From assembly GCA_030562195.1 (NCBI GenBank), contig JAUJPP010000005.1, forward strand, positions 41,465,106 through 41,529,105: a stretch of DNA of 64,000 bases, written 5' to 3'. The stretch comes from Nipponacmea schrenckii (lineage: Eukaryota; Mollusca; Gastropoda; Lottiidae). The notes beneath the pieces were generated by a model. It saw nothing but the letters and a program-made list of their open reading frames with translations. It did no database searches and had not been told where the DNA came from. Positions 11,051-24,555 of this stretch are shown piece by piece (the stretch's first letter is position 1; each line of letters opens with the position of its first letter). The position numbers were made by a program, and so were the translations under genes.

Positions 11051-13842
11051 CATATTTCATTCACAAACAGTGTATAATCTAACCCAGGAGAAAGGGAGGA
11101 GTCAAAATTATACAGCCTTTTTACAATTATATCACCCAACACATATCAAAAACTAAAAACATGACAGAGTCTCTTAAAATCTAAAACCTCTGTAAGTGCT
11201 TTTTGAATTGGTGGAGTGTTGTTTCTCACTCTTGTACTATCACGGTAATGTTTAATTTAACACTAGTTATAATAAGTCTAAATATTGTAATACATTGTGT
11301 CTACAATCAGTTATTTACAGATTTAAACTACAAAATAGATGGTATTTTTGTCTGGTAGCCTACACCTAACATATGTACAAGGTATGAGGTTTCACTCCTC
11401 CAGACTCCACTTCTAATTTAAACCTTTCAAACATTCTTACTATATGACTAAAGATTCAACACACAAATAAACAAGGGACTTAACTTGGAGTATTGCAAAA
11501 ACGTTCTATTCAATACAGCTAAGGTAGAAATTAAAATAAATACAGGTACGCATAATAAATTACTATTTGAATGAGACGTCCTAACTGCATCCAAAAATAG
11601 TCTTAATTCTCATTATTAGGTCTTTTGTTCAAATAACTTTTCATATTGCACAATGAATGTCATAGGCAGAAAAATATAGTAAGCAAGACAGCATTTTATT
11701 TTTGGTAATTTTTCAAAAGATTTCAAGTTGACAAATCAAGCTGCAATTTCAGGTGCTCCAGAAATAGGATCAGTCAATATCTCTTGTAGAAACTCTTAAT
11801 TCAAATCTTGCCTACCTCTTTCAAACTATAATTTCTTTAAGTTTAACTTTCAAAATTTTCAACATTTGACTATAAGTGCCAAGGAAGTTATGTCTGCAAA
11901 TTTCAAGATCCAACTTTTTATAGGCCTCCTTCTATTATCAAATGTGATTAGCATCTTTTGATTATAAGGAGCTGGGGCAGTTGATTAATCCTTAATTAGA
12001 TTTAAATTAATCAAACCAGGCTTTAAGTGAAAGAGGTCACACTGACATTGCCTTACAAAAACAACTATACTAGTAGCTTATATAAACAACCAATCAAGTA
12101 CAACTAAATTAAAAGCTTAAGATACAATAGTTTTGATAATCAAGTTAAACCAATTGTCCTCTAGAAAGTAAGGCTACAAAACAGATTAGAAAATTACTCA
12201 AGTTTATAATTAAACTTCCAAATGCCACTTGCTATGCTCAGAAAATATCACCATTGTCAAATTACAGTTTTAAATTCGATCATAGAGGCAACATGACAGA
12301 ATTAAATATTGTTCAAATTGAAAATTTAACCATACTGATGTGAATATTGCTGAAATGGATATAAGTTTCACTCATTATGCCTTAGCTACGTCTCAAAAAT
12401 AATAGAATAGGTATGAATATCACCAGTCTTAAAAGATTACCAATGCTCCTAGTAATATATTTAACCCCACAAACTGTAGTCAAACATTTCACGGTTAGCA
12501 GTATAGGTATATAATATCTATATATTAACAGATAATTTCTAATACCTATCAGTAATCAATATTTACCCTCCATAGAAAGTTCCATCCTACAGTAATATGA
12601 ATTTAAATATAACTTCAATTATTTATAGTTCAATCGTACAGTAATAAATATTAACCCTAGAGAGTTCCAGTTGTAATCAAAGAAATATGTAACCTGGAAT
12701 TGGAACCAGATTCTGGTCTATTTATAACTTCATTCTTCATATTTATATCTTTAAACTGATCTAAAAACTTTACCAGATTTTCTCAGTGCATAGTTTACTC
12801 TGTCCAAGTTGTACTAGGTCGATATGTTGAGTCATTGATTCTACAGATTTAATCTGTTTTATGATCTGCTCATTTCTCTAGAACATCTCTTATAGCACCC
12901 TTATCTAGAATAAATATTTCTTGAAGAAGTCAAGAGAAATTAAATCATTATCATAAAATACACAATAACATATAGAAACTAATATACACGTCAGTATTAT
13001 AAATAAAACTTCACTCTGGTTCCAGTGGAATGAATCATATTATATATTTAATAATATTTATTGTTATAAGTGATAATAGATATGTAGATTTATGTTCTGT
13101 CCTTGGTACCATGGCCAGTGCTTCTATAGTTCTAGAATGTCATATGTAACATCTAACATTGGCAAAGATGACAAAGCATTCCAAAACTACTAGAGAGTGG
13201 ATCGAAATGCAGGGATCTAAATAGAAGGGCGGGGCCCTGTGAGATCACCCTTGCAACATTCAAGAAAATCAAACCACAAAATTTGGATAAATTACCTAAA
13301 TTTTAAAGATGGAAAGAAAGAGGAAAGTGTATAAAAGGAGAATCAAAATTTTTGTTAATGATTGGATTATTTTTTGACAGTTTTATCTTGAAATATTATA
13401 TCAATATTGGCCATAAAATACATAATCTGAACACTTGCAGTAAAAACATAAGATATTACAATATCTACAGTACTCATTATCAAAACTAGAAATACCCCAG
13501 GGACACTGAATGTAAATAAAGTGTTAAAAATATCCCCTAGGGATACAAGTTGTTGTAAAAAAGCCTAGAGAAATGAATATAGAATCCATAATAACTCCTT
13601 TATAGCCATATCAATCTATATTTTATACAATGTTGTCTTTTAATGTGCATCTTTAATCCTAATTTACCTTCTGGGTATTGATTATTTATTTTAACTGACA
13701 AGTTAAAGTTTTAAATTGAGTGTTTTTATCTTCCATATTCTAAACAACAAGGCTACGTGCACTTTTAAACAGTGTGTTCAGACTTATAACAAATTCTAAA
13801 AAATATCAAAAAGATTCCTACAAAATACTTTTATCATAACAT
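11051..13842. other. AT-rich non-coding stretch upstream of dystroglycan exon 1
   Basis: No coding frame longer than about 60 codons looks real and no known element was recognised. On the minus strand this would be intron if the 5' exon candidates at 14-15 kb are used. Confidence 0.4.
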
Positions 13843-13915
13843 AACACAAAACATAGAGTCCACAAAACATAAGTCCACAAAACATAGAGTCCACAAAACA
13901 TAAGTCCACAAAACG
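13843..13915. repeat. short tandem repeat of CACAAAACATA(G)AGTC
   Basis: Four to five units of 16-20 bp, alternating ATAGAGTCCACAAAAC and ATAAGTCCACAAAAC. Confidence 0.85.
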
Positions 13916-13954
13916 CCTTCAATCACAAGTTCACACAATAAAATCAAGAATAAA

Positions 13955-14990
13955 ATAGTATACCTGTAATTTCACAAGTTATGGCAGACACAATAACAGA
14001 TATGTATAAAAATTCCTGAAAATTATCAAAGATCTATTTGTAAAAATATGTATTTTACTGAAATTATGAACACACCCTCTCACAAACACACCTTAAGATT
14101 CCTGTAGATAATGGCAGATGTGAAACAGAATGAAATTCTCCTACATCCTATTAGATATCAATTTCTTATGCAATAATACATCACAGCTAGTCAGAATTTA
14201 TAACATGCAGAATGAAGTTTTTTTAAGCAGACGTGAAACAACAATGAAATTATAAAACAGACCAAAACTTTTTCTTTTTTTTCTTTTGTCTTACTTCTGA
14301 CTCATTAAAAATGACATAAAATCAGATTTCAGCAGCTGAAATACTCCTTACACATCTTGCACTAAAAATTTCCTTCAGAATACAGCAGATGTCAAATTCT
14401 GTCCAACAGACGTGTAACTCATTTTCTTACCTTGTGAGTAACTTCACTACATTTTTTACAATTAATATGTAGATAAAAGCAGAAGTGAAACTTGCAAGCA
14501 GACGTCAAACTTGTCAAACTCATTCCACAGACTTAAAATTTTTAAGAAAGGTAACTCCTATGAATTTATGCATATAATCTCTTTTAACTTCGTAAATATT
14601 TCTTAACTTGACATTCTTAGTCTTGATAAAACTTATTCTCCCACCTTTTGTCTTCACTCCAAATTTCAAACTTGTACTTGAAAACAGCAGAAGTCAAGCA
14701 CTTTATCAGACAAGGAATCTTGAGCAGACGTATAACTTTCTCACTCCAAGTGAAACACTCTAGACAGATGACAAACTCTTGTGTCTTACCTCTCCACAAA
14801 TTGTACATTTCCTTCAGAAAACAGCAGATGTGGAGCAATCTAACAGACGCAAACTTTGTCTTAATCTTGTTAAATCTTCACAATTTAGAAAAACAGCAGA
14901 CCTGAAATTCTTCGGCAGACATTCAACAATATATTTACCTTATGTCTTACTTCACAATCGTGCAGATAAAAGTTGAAGTAGAGCGAATGA
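13955..14990 (-). repeat. degenerate CAGCAGANGT repeat carrying donor-like sites; possible 5' exon cluster
   Basis: The motif pair CAGCAGA(A/T)GT and AGCAGACGT recurs about six times at irregular spacings (near 14113, 14225, 14387, 14478, 14690, 14824 and 14893), often next to a TCTTAC-CTT box. On the minus strand those boxes read as splice donors: TAAG/GTAAAT (exon end 14939), GAGAG/GTAAGA (14790), CAAG/GTAAGAA (14431) and a weaker ACAG/GTATAC (13964). The segments before the donors share a GTGAAGT-like motif. This may be an old tandem duplication of a non-coding first exon of dystroglycan, or only a repeat that happens to contain GTAAG. No coding potential is seen. Confidence 0.4.
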
Positions 14991-15060
14991 GGGTGGAATA
15001 GTTTTGGCGCGTAAATTATTCTACACATTGAACATGAAACCCATCTGTCGAAATGATGTT
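14939..15060 (-). promoter_or_regulatory. possible non-coding first exon / promoter-proximal region of dystroglycan
   Basis: On the minus strand a locally GC-richer segment with several CpGs (TTTACGCGCCAAAAC, then CCTCATTCGCTC) leads into a TAAG/GTAAAT donor at 14939. It is about 4.2 kb upstream of the acceptor at 10755, with no better donor noticed between. No TATA box was identified. Weak inference. Confidence 0.25.
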
Positions 15061-17780
15061 CTTAACGTCATACAACACATTTGTCATGGTAACCTGAGAA
15101 TGGAATTATGGGATTGCCGGCCAGATACGAGAAAAAGATTACACATCAGGATGAAAGAGAATATATACTCAAGATAAAGTTACGAAGAAAGGTTACTACA
15201 ATTATTTTCTGGTGTGTTTTAAATGAAATAAGTGGAGTTTTACATCCCAGTGTGTTTTTAGTCAGCATCATAAAACAGGAATTGTGAATTAAATATAAGT
15301 TATTGTAAATTGCTAAGTCAGTCCTGATCTTACCATTTTTCTGCTTGAATTGGTTATGCCAAGTATCGGTAGTAAGAATAACTTTCTAATAGTTATTGTA
15401 TTAGTCACGTATCTGTTACAATAATTACTATAGATTATACAACCTACTACTACAAGGCATCTGGTTTATCAGGGTCTGAAAATACTATAACATTAAACAA
15501 CGTGGGAACTTTCTCTGACTCAAGTACCTTACTCTGGGTCACAGCGATTCAGGGTCAAATACATTCAGGGTCAAATACACTGCAGGGTCAACTATTACAT
15601 TGATTGGTCATTCTATTGAGATCCACTTTTGAAGTGTTGCTGACAAGGAAAGCTACAGAATTCAGAACATAGAAAGTCAAAGGATGTTGATGGTAGATGA
15701 CAAGTTTACTTTCGCTTCCAGTAGATGCTGATATTACAGACTTGGTAGTTGTTGGTATATGACAAGTTAACGTTCACTTTCAGTAGATCCTGATATCACA
15801 GACTAGGTAGTTGTTGGTAGATGACAAGTTATCGTTTAATTCCAGAGGATGCTGATATCATAAATTATCTGGATGTGGGATTTTCTGCTGGATAAAATGA
15901 TAAGTACTGATCCAATAAATGTTCCTGATTCTCAAAAAAAAAACCAAGAAAACATCCTGATTCTTTAAATCATTCAACTTATATTCTATTTCAGAAACAT
16001 CTCCCCCCTTCAAACCAGTATACCACTCCCTAAATTCCATTCAGAAGTTAAAAACCAAGAAATTGGTACCAATCTGCAGTCAGTTTATTTTGAGAATTCA
16101 TCAAAGAGAAAACTATGATACAATCTGATCTAATAAAAACAAGTTCTGCTAAAAATATCAAAATATTGTTTTTGAACTAGTCAGAGGGTTGATAAAGTGA
16201 TTACTATAAAGATCAATGGGTGTGATACCCATTCACAAAATTTAACTTAGTATAAAATCCAGATTTGTTCAGAAATTCAGTTATTTTATAGGTTAAAATA
16301 GTAGATTACAAGATAACATTTCAATTCAACTAACCAGAAAAGCTAAAACATTGAGGTCCTTCTTTCTAGAAACTAGCCACAGATCTGGACATCTTTTATT
16401 ATTTAATTAATTAATTATTAAAATGGATTGAGTCTTAATAGTCAAGTATTTAGTTGGATTGCCATTACAATCATTGAGAGACTAGTATGGCATGTTTAAA
16501 TGATTATCTAATTAATATCCTGTGAATGTTAGGTCAATGATCTGTCTATTTAATATGATATAAAAATATAACGAGACAGTAGGCCAATTAGACAACTTAT
16601 AATTTCATAACATATCCTTTATAGGATCTTCTTCTATCACATCCACTACATCCACTACAATCTCATAACGGCCCAAAAATATTTCATATTACCCAGTAGT
16701 ATCTTGTAGCAGGGTTCAGATCTGACATAGTTTGAAGATGAAAGGAGGAGGGTAGAGATAGGAATACTAATGTCAGACTCGTGCCAGCTGATAGAATCTC
16801 CGTGACCAGATGTTATTCTGATCAGCGTAAAAAATATGTAATCTAACACCTTTAATTGCCTTCTGCTCCATATATCTCAACAAAAATAATATTTTATCTG
16901 TTAGAAGGGTGAGTTAATATGGCCAAGTCCGTTAAAACATCGTAAAACGGTTCAGTACCTCAGTTTTAAGACAAGTTATTCCGAAAATAAGAGAGTATAT
17001 TTTGATGGGGGTCAGCTATTTTACAAATAATATATTTACAAGGTCAGAAAGTCTTCTGTTAGAACATTCTTTCTTAACTCGTTCATTATTTCATCTCCAG
17101 ACAAATTTTAAAACATTTTGGCAAATTTAACCATTAGCTAATGAAGTAAAATTCAATCGGAATTTCAGTCCTTTTTTGAAGAAATTTTATTTTTGTCCCA
17201 CCTCTTAGAAATTATACATCCATCCTGGAAATATGCAATGAACTCTGAAATTGTAATTTGTATTTGTACCTGGTCGTTAAAATGGTACAATAGTTTATCC
17301 TGGACTAATCAACATGCCAGAGTATAATCAATGTTATTGAACTGTCTAGACTTTACTAACAATATTTTATATACTCAACACATTTTACACTAAAAACCAA
17401 AACCTGAAAGGAACCTTTTTTTTTCAATTTCCAACTACCAAAGAATTTTTACATGCACGGTAAATATTGACCTCCTTTAAGATTTAAAAAAAAAAAAAAT
17501 TCATAATAAAAAATTCCCAATTATAAAATTTAATTAAAAAAATGCCATGCTGAAATAACTCCTAGCTTTATTTGTAAAATAATATGTTCACCATTAAAAA
17601 TTAAATATTTTGATCTTGTCAAAACACCGAAATCTGTACTTCATCAAATATTAAAGTTTTTACACATGTTTGAAATTCAAAGATATTATCAAGGCTTAGT
17701 TATAGAATTTTTAAGAAAAGAAAAATATAAACCAAGGAAAATTTGTGACACAATATTGAATAATATGATTTTTAATCTTA
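15061..17780. other. non-coding stretch with two short tandem repeats
   Basis: It holds an 18-bp CAGGGTCAAATACATT repeat (about three copies, 15547-15591), the 62-bp repeat listed next, and a family E head fragment (GGAGTTTTACATCC) near 15235. No gene recognised in the rest. Confidence 0.5.
15681..15860. repeat. 61-62-bp tandem repeat, about 2.8 copies
   Basis: GGTAGATGACAAGTT recurs at 15692, 15753 and 15815, each followed by a CCAGTAGATGCTGATAT-type segment. Confidence 0.85.
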
Positions 17781-17784
17781 CACA

Positions 17785-18210
17785 GATGAAGACTGGCAAC
17801 ATTACACATTGTGCAATGATTGAAAGCTTCCAACTATCTTCACAGACAGGTCCTTGGTTTATCTTAACGACAAAGCTTTTCCATGCCCCTAAAACCTGGG
17901 AAATCAGGTTGAAGACTGGCAACGCTATGCAGTGTGCAATGACAGCTTCCAACTGTCCAGGAATCTTTCATGTGCACAGCCTGTAGCACACAGGTCCAAG
18001 GTTTATGTTTTTTATCTAAATGACAAGATTTTCCATGCTCCTTCTAGCCCGGGAAAATCACTTTGAAAAACTGGCAATGTTATTCATAATTTCTAACTGT
18101 CCAGGGTTCAGATACCAGAAACATTGACAGCCTGTAGCAGATAAATCTTTGGTTCATTGTTGTCTTCTAATGACAAAATTTTTTCATGTCCTCTGACCTG
18201 GGAATTCAAT
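17785..18210 (+). mobile_element. family E interspersed repeat, three diverged tandem copies
   Basis: The middle box (GAAGACTGGCAAC...CAGTGTGCAATGA) starts at 17787, 17910 and, decayed, 18063. Each is followed by the tail box (CCAACTGTCCAGGAATCTTT, GTGCACAGCCTGTAGCA, then a GGTTTAT segment). These are the same boxes as the fuller copies at 20.84 and 53.65 kb. The short open frames across it are a by-product. Confidence 0.7.
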
Positions 18211-18684
18211 GTTAAACGAAGGCTGAAACATTCAGGAACCAAACTGACACTTGATTCCACAGTTCAGTCTAGTAAAACTCAAACTGTTAAATAGAACCAT
18301 TCTGTTATCTATCTAAAAACAATCACATTACTCCTTTTCTTTGACGTTTTTTTTCACAGAAAATATCTCACCAGACTAATAAAACAGATAACAGATAAAA
18401 CTCGCACAAAACTTGGCTGTATTTAACTGGAAACAAAACCTACTTTGATAAACAAAACTTGAGAAATCCCGAGAAAATAAGGAAATGAAATAAATTGAAT
18501 GAATCGATGCTTTATGTCTCTATGATTAAAATCATCTGAAAGTTTAAAAAGTTGGAAGTTTGTATCATGTTGGTTTTATCTCTAACAGTAAATTCATTCA
18601 TATCAATTTTATTTGACAAACTGGTACAATGGTAGTCTTATAATACAATCTCATTCTGAAACTTCCTGTTGGTGAATAGACATA

Positions 18685-19050
18685 GAATAAATAGGAGTTT
18701 TACATCCTATTTATCTGTTCATAGCTTGTCTTATTTTCTGCTGCATTGAAACAAATGAAATGGAGTTTTAAGTCCTACCCTTTTGCAATGAGGGGACTTT
18801 TGACATAAGCTTACACTTTTAATCAATTTCCAACTGTTGATGGATCTTTTAACATGCACAGCCTGTAGAACACAGGGTTCTCGGTTTATTGTCCCATCAA
18901 TACAACTAGATGCTTTCCCATATAAGTTCGTCCAACCTGACAGGAGGAAACATACCTGAAGAGCATTGAAACAATGATAGTTTAATTAAATTGTATAGTC
19001 ACAGCACCTTCCTTTATATCTATGAAATGAAATGGAGATTTACGTCCTAG
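18685..19050 (+). mobile_element. family E copy with extra head fragments
   Basis: Head fragments with GGAGTTTTACATCC lie near 18690 and at 19028. A longer copy runs from about 18758 to 18920: head GGAGTTTTAAGTCCTACCCT, middle GCAATGAGGGGA, tail CCAACTGTTGATGGATCTTT...GCACAGCCTGTAGAACACAG...TTTATTGTCCCATC. Confidence 0.7.
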
Positions 19051-20834
19051 AAATTGGTAAATATTAGAAGATGAAATGCTTAACTATGATAAAAATATAA
19101 TGGAAGTGTTATTATTCCTTTATCTCGTTTTCCATGACAACTGAGAACTTGAGTATATTATGTTATTTTACATAAAATTAACAATAACAACATTAATTCT
19201 CCGCAATTAAAGTTTCTAAGAATATTAATATAGAAATACACAATATTTATATTCACTGATCAACATCAAAACTTACTCCACCTTGATTTAATAAACAGGT
19301 GTTTGTTTATGTGTGACCTTGACCAGTGTTTAAAACAGAGTTAAAATATACCTAATTTTTGAACACCTTTTATATGTGTGACCCTGTTCTGTGATAACCA
19401 TAGAAGTATAATGTTAAGAAAAAAAAAAAGAAACAACTATATTTAACAAGGATAACAACTGAGGTTCACAAGTTAAAATGAATCTTAGAACAGATATAAG
19501 ATTTTAGTTCTAAAGAATGGTCAATAGGGAGCATATATTCATCGGTAAAATAACCTGGCTCTTATTGGCCAAGCTTCAAATTTTAAGTTCATTCTTAAAG
19601 GAAGTATTCACATCTTATAGAAATAGGGCTTACATGAGTCACTATTCAACTCCAATATGCCAAATCTGAATTCAGACCTAGCAAGTACCATTTGAACATC
19701 TTCACTTCTTTTCAATTCTTATCTGATGACCATATAGTAACAATTTCTATTTCTATCTATGTCTTTTCTATATATCCCAGTGTCTCAAGAAATGATGAAT
19801 TCTGGACACATGTGGATATAAAGGCTCAAATTTCGACTGTGAACTGTGAACACTATTACTGATTAGCTAAGATAAAATTTTCCTGTTTCTGAGATTAAGG
19901 TAAGATTGGTGACATGCATTGCGAACCAGTTTCTTTATAATGCACAGTTGGTCAAACATCACATGACCACTTAGTCATACTATTGTTAAAAAAAACATTT
20001 TAATATCAACTTTACAAATCAACAAAGTAGTCCACATGTTAACAATAAAAACATAATTTTTATAAAAATTAAACTGCACTCAAACCAGAAGTTTAACAAT
20101 TCGCACGAATATATCACAAGTTTTGGGGTCAAAACAACGTAAAACGTAGGTCAGACAAAACTCAAAACACACCCAAGTTAAACAATGCCTTCATTTTTAT
20201 AAAAATTTTAATTTATCTAAACTTTTATTCATATCAAGTGTTTTAAGTTTTCGTGTCTATTATTTCTTCGTTACATTCTTAAAGCTTACAAAGCTGTCGT
20301 AAAAATCTTTAAAATATTTCATGAAATTTGTTCAAGCATTCAAACATCTTTTTTTCTTAAACAAGTGTTAAATGTAATGTTAAGTAATTATTCGTGATAA
20401 ATGGCTTTAAACATGGAGAGCCAGACATCATAGACCTTTCAACTTTCAAAAAGATTTTCTTACCTTGAAATCAAGGTAGTCTATATTGGTATGGAAACTC
20501 TACCTTTAAATGTCCAAGGAGCTAGATATGAGTTAAAATATGGCCGACCTTGTGTTATATAAGCATGCTGTTTAAAATTCCAGTTTTATATTTGACCTAA
20601 GTATACAGCCAGCTGTTACAATCAGCTATGATAGTGAAACCTGATTATCTACAAACCCAGTGCATGTTATTTTTACTGCATTATCATGCCATGACTCATT
20701 TCAACATTCTTTTCTGTATTACTAGCATTAGAAATACGGAACATCTCTCTCGGAGATTGAAACGACATTTAGAAGCGTGGAGCACATATATAAGATAATA
20801 AAACTTTGTTAATCATTAACGGGAAATGGAAAAT
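19051..20834. other. AT-rich non-coding stretch
   Basis: No gene, tandem repeat or named element recognised. Confidence 0.4.
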
Positions 20835-21045
20835 AAAATAAAATGAATGAAGTTACTCTTCTGCACCTAATTGGCTAATGAAGACGGGCAATGCCATGCA
20901 GTGTGCAATGAGGGAAATTTTGCCAGGACAGCGTATTAGCCTACTCTCTTTTGCGATTTCCAACTGTCGAGGGATCTCTAATGTGCACAGCCTGTTACAC
21001 ACAGAGCTTCAGTTTAATGTCCCGTCTGAAAGACTAGACGCTATT
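20835..21045 (+). mobile_element. family E interspersed repeat, nearly complete copy
   Basis: Head (GAAGTTACTCTTCTGCACCT), CTAATGAAGACGGGCAATGC, CAGTGTGCAATGAGGGAAAT, TTTCCAACTGTCGAGGGATC, GTGCACAGCCTGT and CCCGTCTGAAAGACTAGA boxes occur in order over about 210 bp. There is no tRNA-like head and no obvious terminal inverted repeat or poly-A tail, so the class is unknown. It is the best reference copy in the window. Confidence 0.75.
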
Positions 21046-22618
21046 TCAATGGTTTCAAAAAAGAACAGGTTGAGATCATAACTAGCATCCTTCTTATAGG
21101 AAACCAAAAGTTTCTTAACTAGCTATCGTGACCATGGAGATTGTTTCCAAAACCCCAGTTTATCAATAGAATTCAATAAGCTTTAGTCTCAAGTTACCAG
21201 TCTAGGGTAAGAATTAACACCCAGAGAGTAATTAACAAATCTCCTTCACTTTGCCTGTTGTTAGAGAGAGTAACGAGGGGCTTCAAAACATAGAATAGGG
21301 TACAAACAGTCAAAAAGGTTGAAAACCCTAACAAGTCTTATAACAAACTTGAGACCAATCTACTGTATTGGTATAACTAGTCTACACCTAGAATATTCAC
21401 ACTATTTTCACCTACAACTCAAACAACAAATCTCTCTACACCCACTCAGTTTTTTAAAATTTAAATCACAAGGGTCAACAAGCTCCCGAACCCTCCAAAA
21501 CTTAAATAAACTTACGTTGATTGTATTGTGCTGTGCCACGTGTCGTATAATATTAGTCAGAAGTAGACCAGCATTTTACACAATATTATAATAATTCATG
21601 CTTGAATAAATACATCAATAAACTTGACTGTCATATTTAAAATAATATACTGCACTATTTTATTTTAAATAACATTTATAACTTTATTACCTCATTAAAA
21701 GGTTGTCATAGCAAACTTTCTCTCCATTGCTCACTGCATGGCATTGCTTGTTACCATTAGTCAGAAAACTCCCTAACTCTCTTACCCGGACTCCTGACCT
21801 TCTTACCCCTGATCCTTTTACCCTATCTCACTTACCCCAACCTCTCACCTCCCCCCAACCTCATTCACTCCCCTTACAACTATAATGTGATTAAATGATG
21901 TATTATCTGTAACAAGTTATGTCCCAGCCTGATATTTAACAGTAAACCATATTCAAACCATTTTCAACTCCAGTCTAACTAGTTATAACATCAACCTTCA
22001 AAACAACTTCAAAATTATTCACTATCTCATTTAAGCTTAAATTAGACACAACTTTTTAAAAATTTGCATATTATAGATCAGAGTGACCATGACTTTCTTT
22101 AAATTTCATCTGATTGAGTCAGCGTATTTAACAGATCAGCTCAGACTAAAATACTTGAAGGAGATGAACGAAAATAAAAATTACACAGAACACGGAAATA
22201 GATCTAACAAGCCAGGTGAATGAAAAACACGAGATAAATCTACAAACGTGTGCTGGGGTGTTTGTGTATCTGCTCATCTGTAAAACACGCTAGCCACGAT
22301 CTCAATGTAACACAGACGTTTCTACAGTCAGAATTCAACCCAACATGTCTACCATCATCTTCAATTAGTTTTTCAACATATTTATTTATTTTTCATTAAT
22401 TCTGTTTAAATCTGAGATTTCATCCAAGTGTCAAAAATGCAGATTTGAAACGCCCGTCTGCTTCTCCTTGGGATGCAATCTGTAAATAATTTAGAATTTG
22501 AGGTGGTTCTTGGCAGATGTTGATTTAAATCGAGATTAAACAGGAACATTATAATTATCTACGTCAGGGTTGATTCGATTAAAATTGAAAGAAACAACTA
22601 TTGTTACAATTTAGATAC
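21046..22618. other. non-coding stretch with an inverted family E fragment
   Basis: A reverse-strand fragment of the family E middle box (rc of AATGCCATGCAGTGAGCAAT) lies at about 21725-21765. A C-rich patch of CTTACCC(C) motifs follows at 21780-21870. No gene recognised. Confidence 0.5.
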
Positions 22619-24555
22619 ACAATGATCTTGTCTACCAGGTAGTTCTTGGCCAAACTTTATAACAATGATCTTGTCTACCAGCTAGTTCTTGGCCAAACTT
22701 TATAACAATGATCTTGTCTACCAGGTAGTTCTTGGCCAAACTTTATAACAATGATCTTGTCTACCAGGTAGTTCTTGGCCAAACTTTATAACAATGATCT
22801 TGTCTACCAGCTAGTTCTTGGCCAAACTTTATAACAATGATCTTGTCTACCAGCTAGTTCTTGGCCAAACTTTATAACAATGATCTTGTCTACCAGCTAG
22901 TTCTTGGCCAAACTTTATAACAATGATCTTGTCTACCAGCTAGTTCTTGGCCAAACTTTATAACAATGATCTTGTCTACCAGCTAGTTCTTGGCCAAACT
23001 TTATAACAATGATCTTGTCTACCAGGTAGTTCTTGGCCAAACTTTATAACAATGATCTTGTCTACCAGGTAGTTCTTGGCCAAACTTTATAACAATAATC
23101 TTGTCTACCAGGTAGTTCTTGGCCAAACTTTATAACAAGATCTTGTCTACCAGCTAGTTCTTGGCCAAACTTTATAACAAGATCTTGTCTACCAGCTAGT
23201 TCTTGGACAAACTTTATAACAATGATCTTGTCTACCAGGTAGTTCTTGGCCAAACTTTATAACAATGATCTTGTCTACCAGCTAGTTCTTGGCCAAACTT
23301 TATAACAAGATCTTGTCTACCAGGTAGTTCTTGGCCAAACTTTATAACAAGATCTTGTCTACCAGTAGTTCTTGGCCAACTTTATAACAATGATCTGTCT
23401 ACCAGCTAGTTCTTGGCCAAACTTTATAACAATGATCATGTCTACCAGCTAGTTCTTGGCCAAACTTTATAACAATATCTTGTCTACCAGCTAGTTCTTG
23501 GCCAAACTTTATAACAATGATCTGTCTACCAGCTAGTCTCTTGGCCAAACTTTATAACAATGATCATGTCTACCAGCTAGTTCTTGGCATAACTTTATAA
23601 CAATATCATGTCTACCAGGTAGTTCTTAAATTGAAAGAAACCAATATTTTCAATTTATAACAATGATCTTGTCTACCAGTAGTTCTTGGCCAAACTTTAT
23701 AACAATGATCTTGTCTACCAGCTAGTTCTTGGCCAAACTTTATAACAATGATCTTGTCTACCAGGTAGTTCTTGGCCAAACTTTATAACAATGATCTTGT
23801 CTACCAGGTAGTTCTTGGCCAAACTTTATAACAATGATCTTGTCTACCAGGTAGTTCTTGGCCAAACTTTATAACAATGATCTTGTCTACCAGCTAGTTC
23901 TTGGCCAAACTTTATAACAATGATCTTGTCTACCAGCTAGTTCTTGGCCAAACTTTATAACAATGATCTTGTCTACCAGCTAGTTCTTGGCCAAACTTTA
24001 TAACAATGATCTTGTCTACCAGCTAGTTCTTGGCCAAACTTTATAACAATGATCTTGTCTACCAGCTAGTTCTTGGCCAAACTTTATAACAATGATCTTG
24101 TCTACCAGCTAGTTCTTGGCCAAACTTTATAACAATGATCTTGTCTACCAGCTAGTTCTTGGCCAAACTTTATAACAATGATCTTGTCTACCAGCTAGTT
24201 CTTGGCCAAACTTTATAACAATGATCTTGTCTACCAGCTAGCTCTTGGCCAAACTTTATAACAATGATCTTGTCTACCAGCTAGTTCTTGGCCAAACTTT
24301 ATAACAATGATCTTGTCTACCAGCTAGTTCTTGGCCAAACTTTATAACAATGATCTTGTCTACCAGCTAGTTCTTGGCCAAACTTTATAACAATGATCTT
24401 GTCTACCAGCTAGTTCTTGGCCAAACTTTATAACAATGATCTTGTCTACCAGGTAGTTCTTGGCCAAACTTTATAACAATGATCTTGTCTACCAGCTAGT
24501 TCTTGGCCAAACTTTATAACAATGATCTTGTCTACCAGCTAGTTCTTGGCCAAAC
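22619..24555. repeat. 43-bp minisatellite, about 45 copies
   Basis: The unit contains ACAATGATCTTGTCTACCAG, then (G/C)TAGTTCTTGGCCAAACTTTA. Units fall mainly into two sub-types that differ at one base (CAGGTAG or CAGCTAG). The block between ~23130 and 23630 carries many more indels and substitutions than either side. At 23627-23656 the array is interrupted by TTAAATTGAAAGAAAC and flanking bases that match the left border of the whole array (22580-22618). So the locus is two arrays, each with the same left flank. Confidence 0.95.

Noticed and set aside
22619..24555. CRISPR-like array
   Set aside because: The units are contiguous with no unique spacers; it is a eukaryotic minisatellite.
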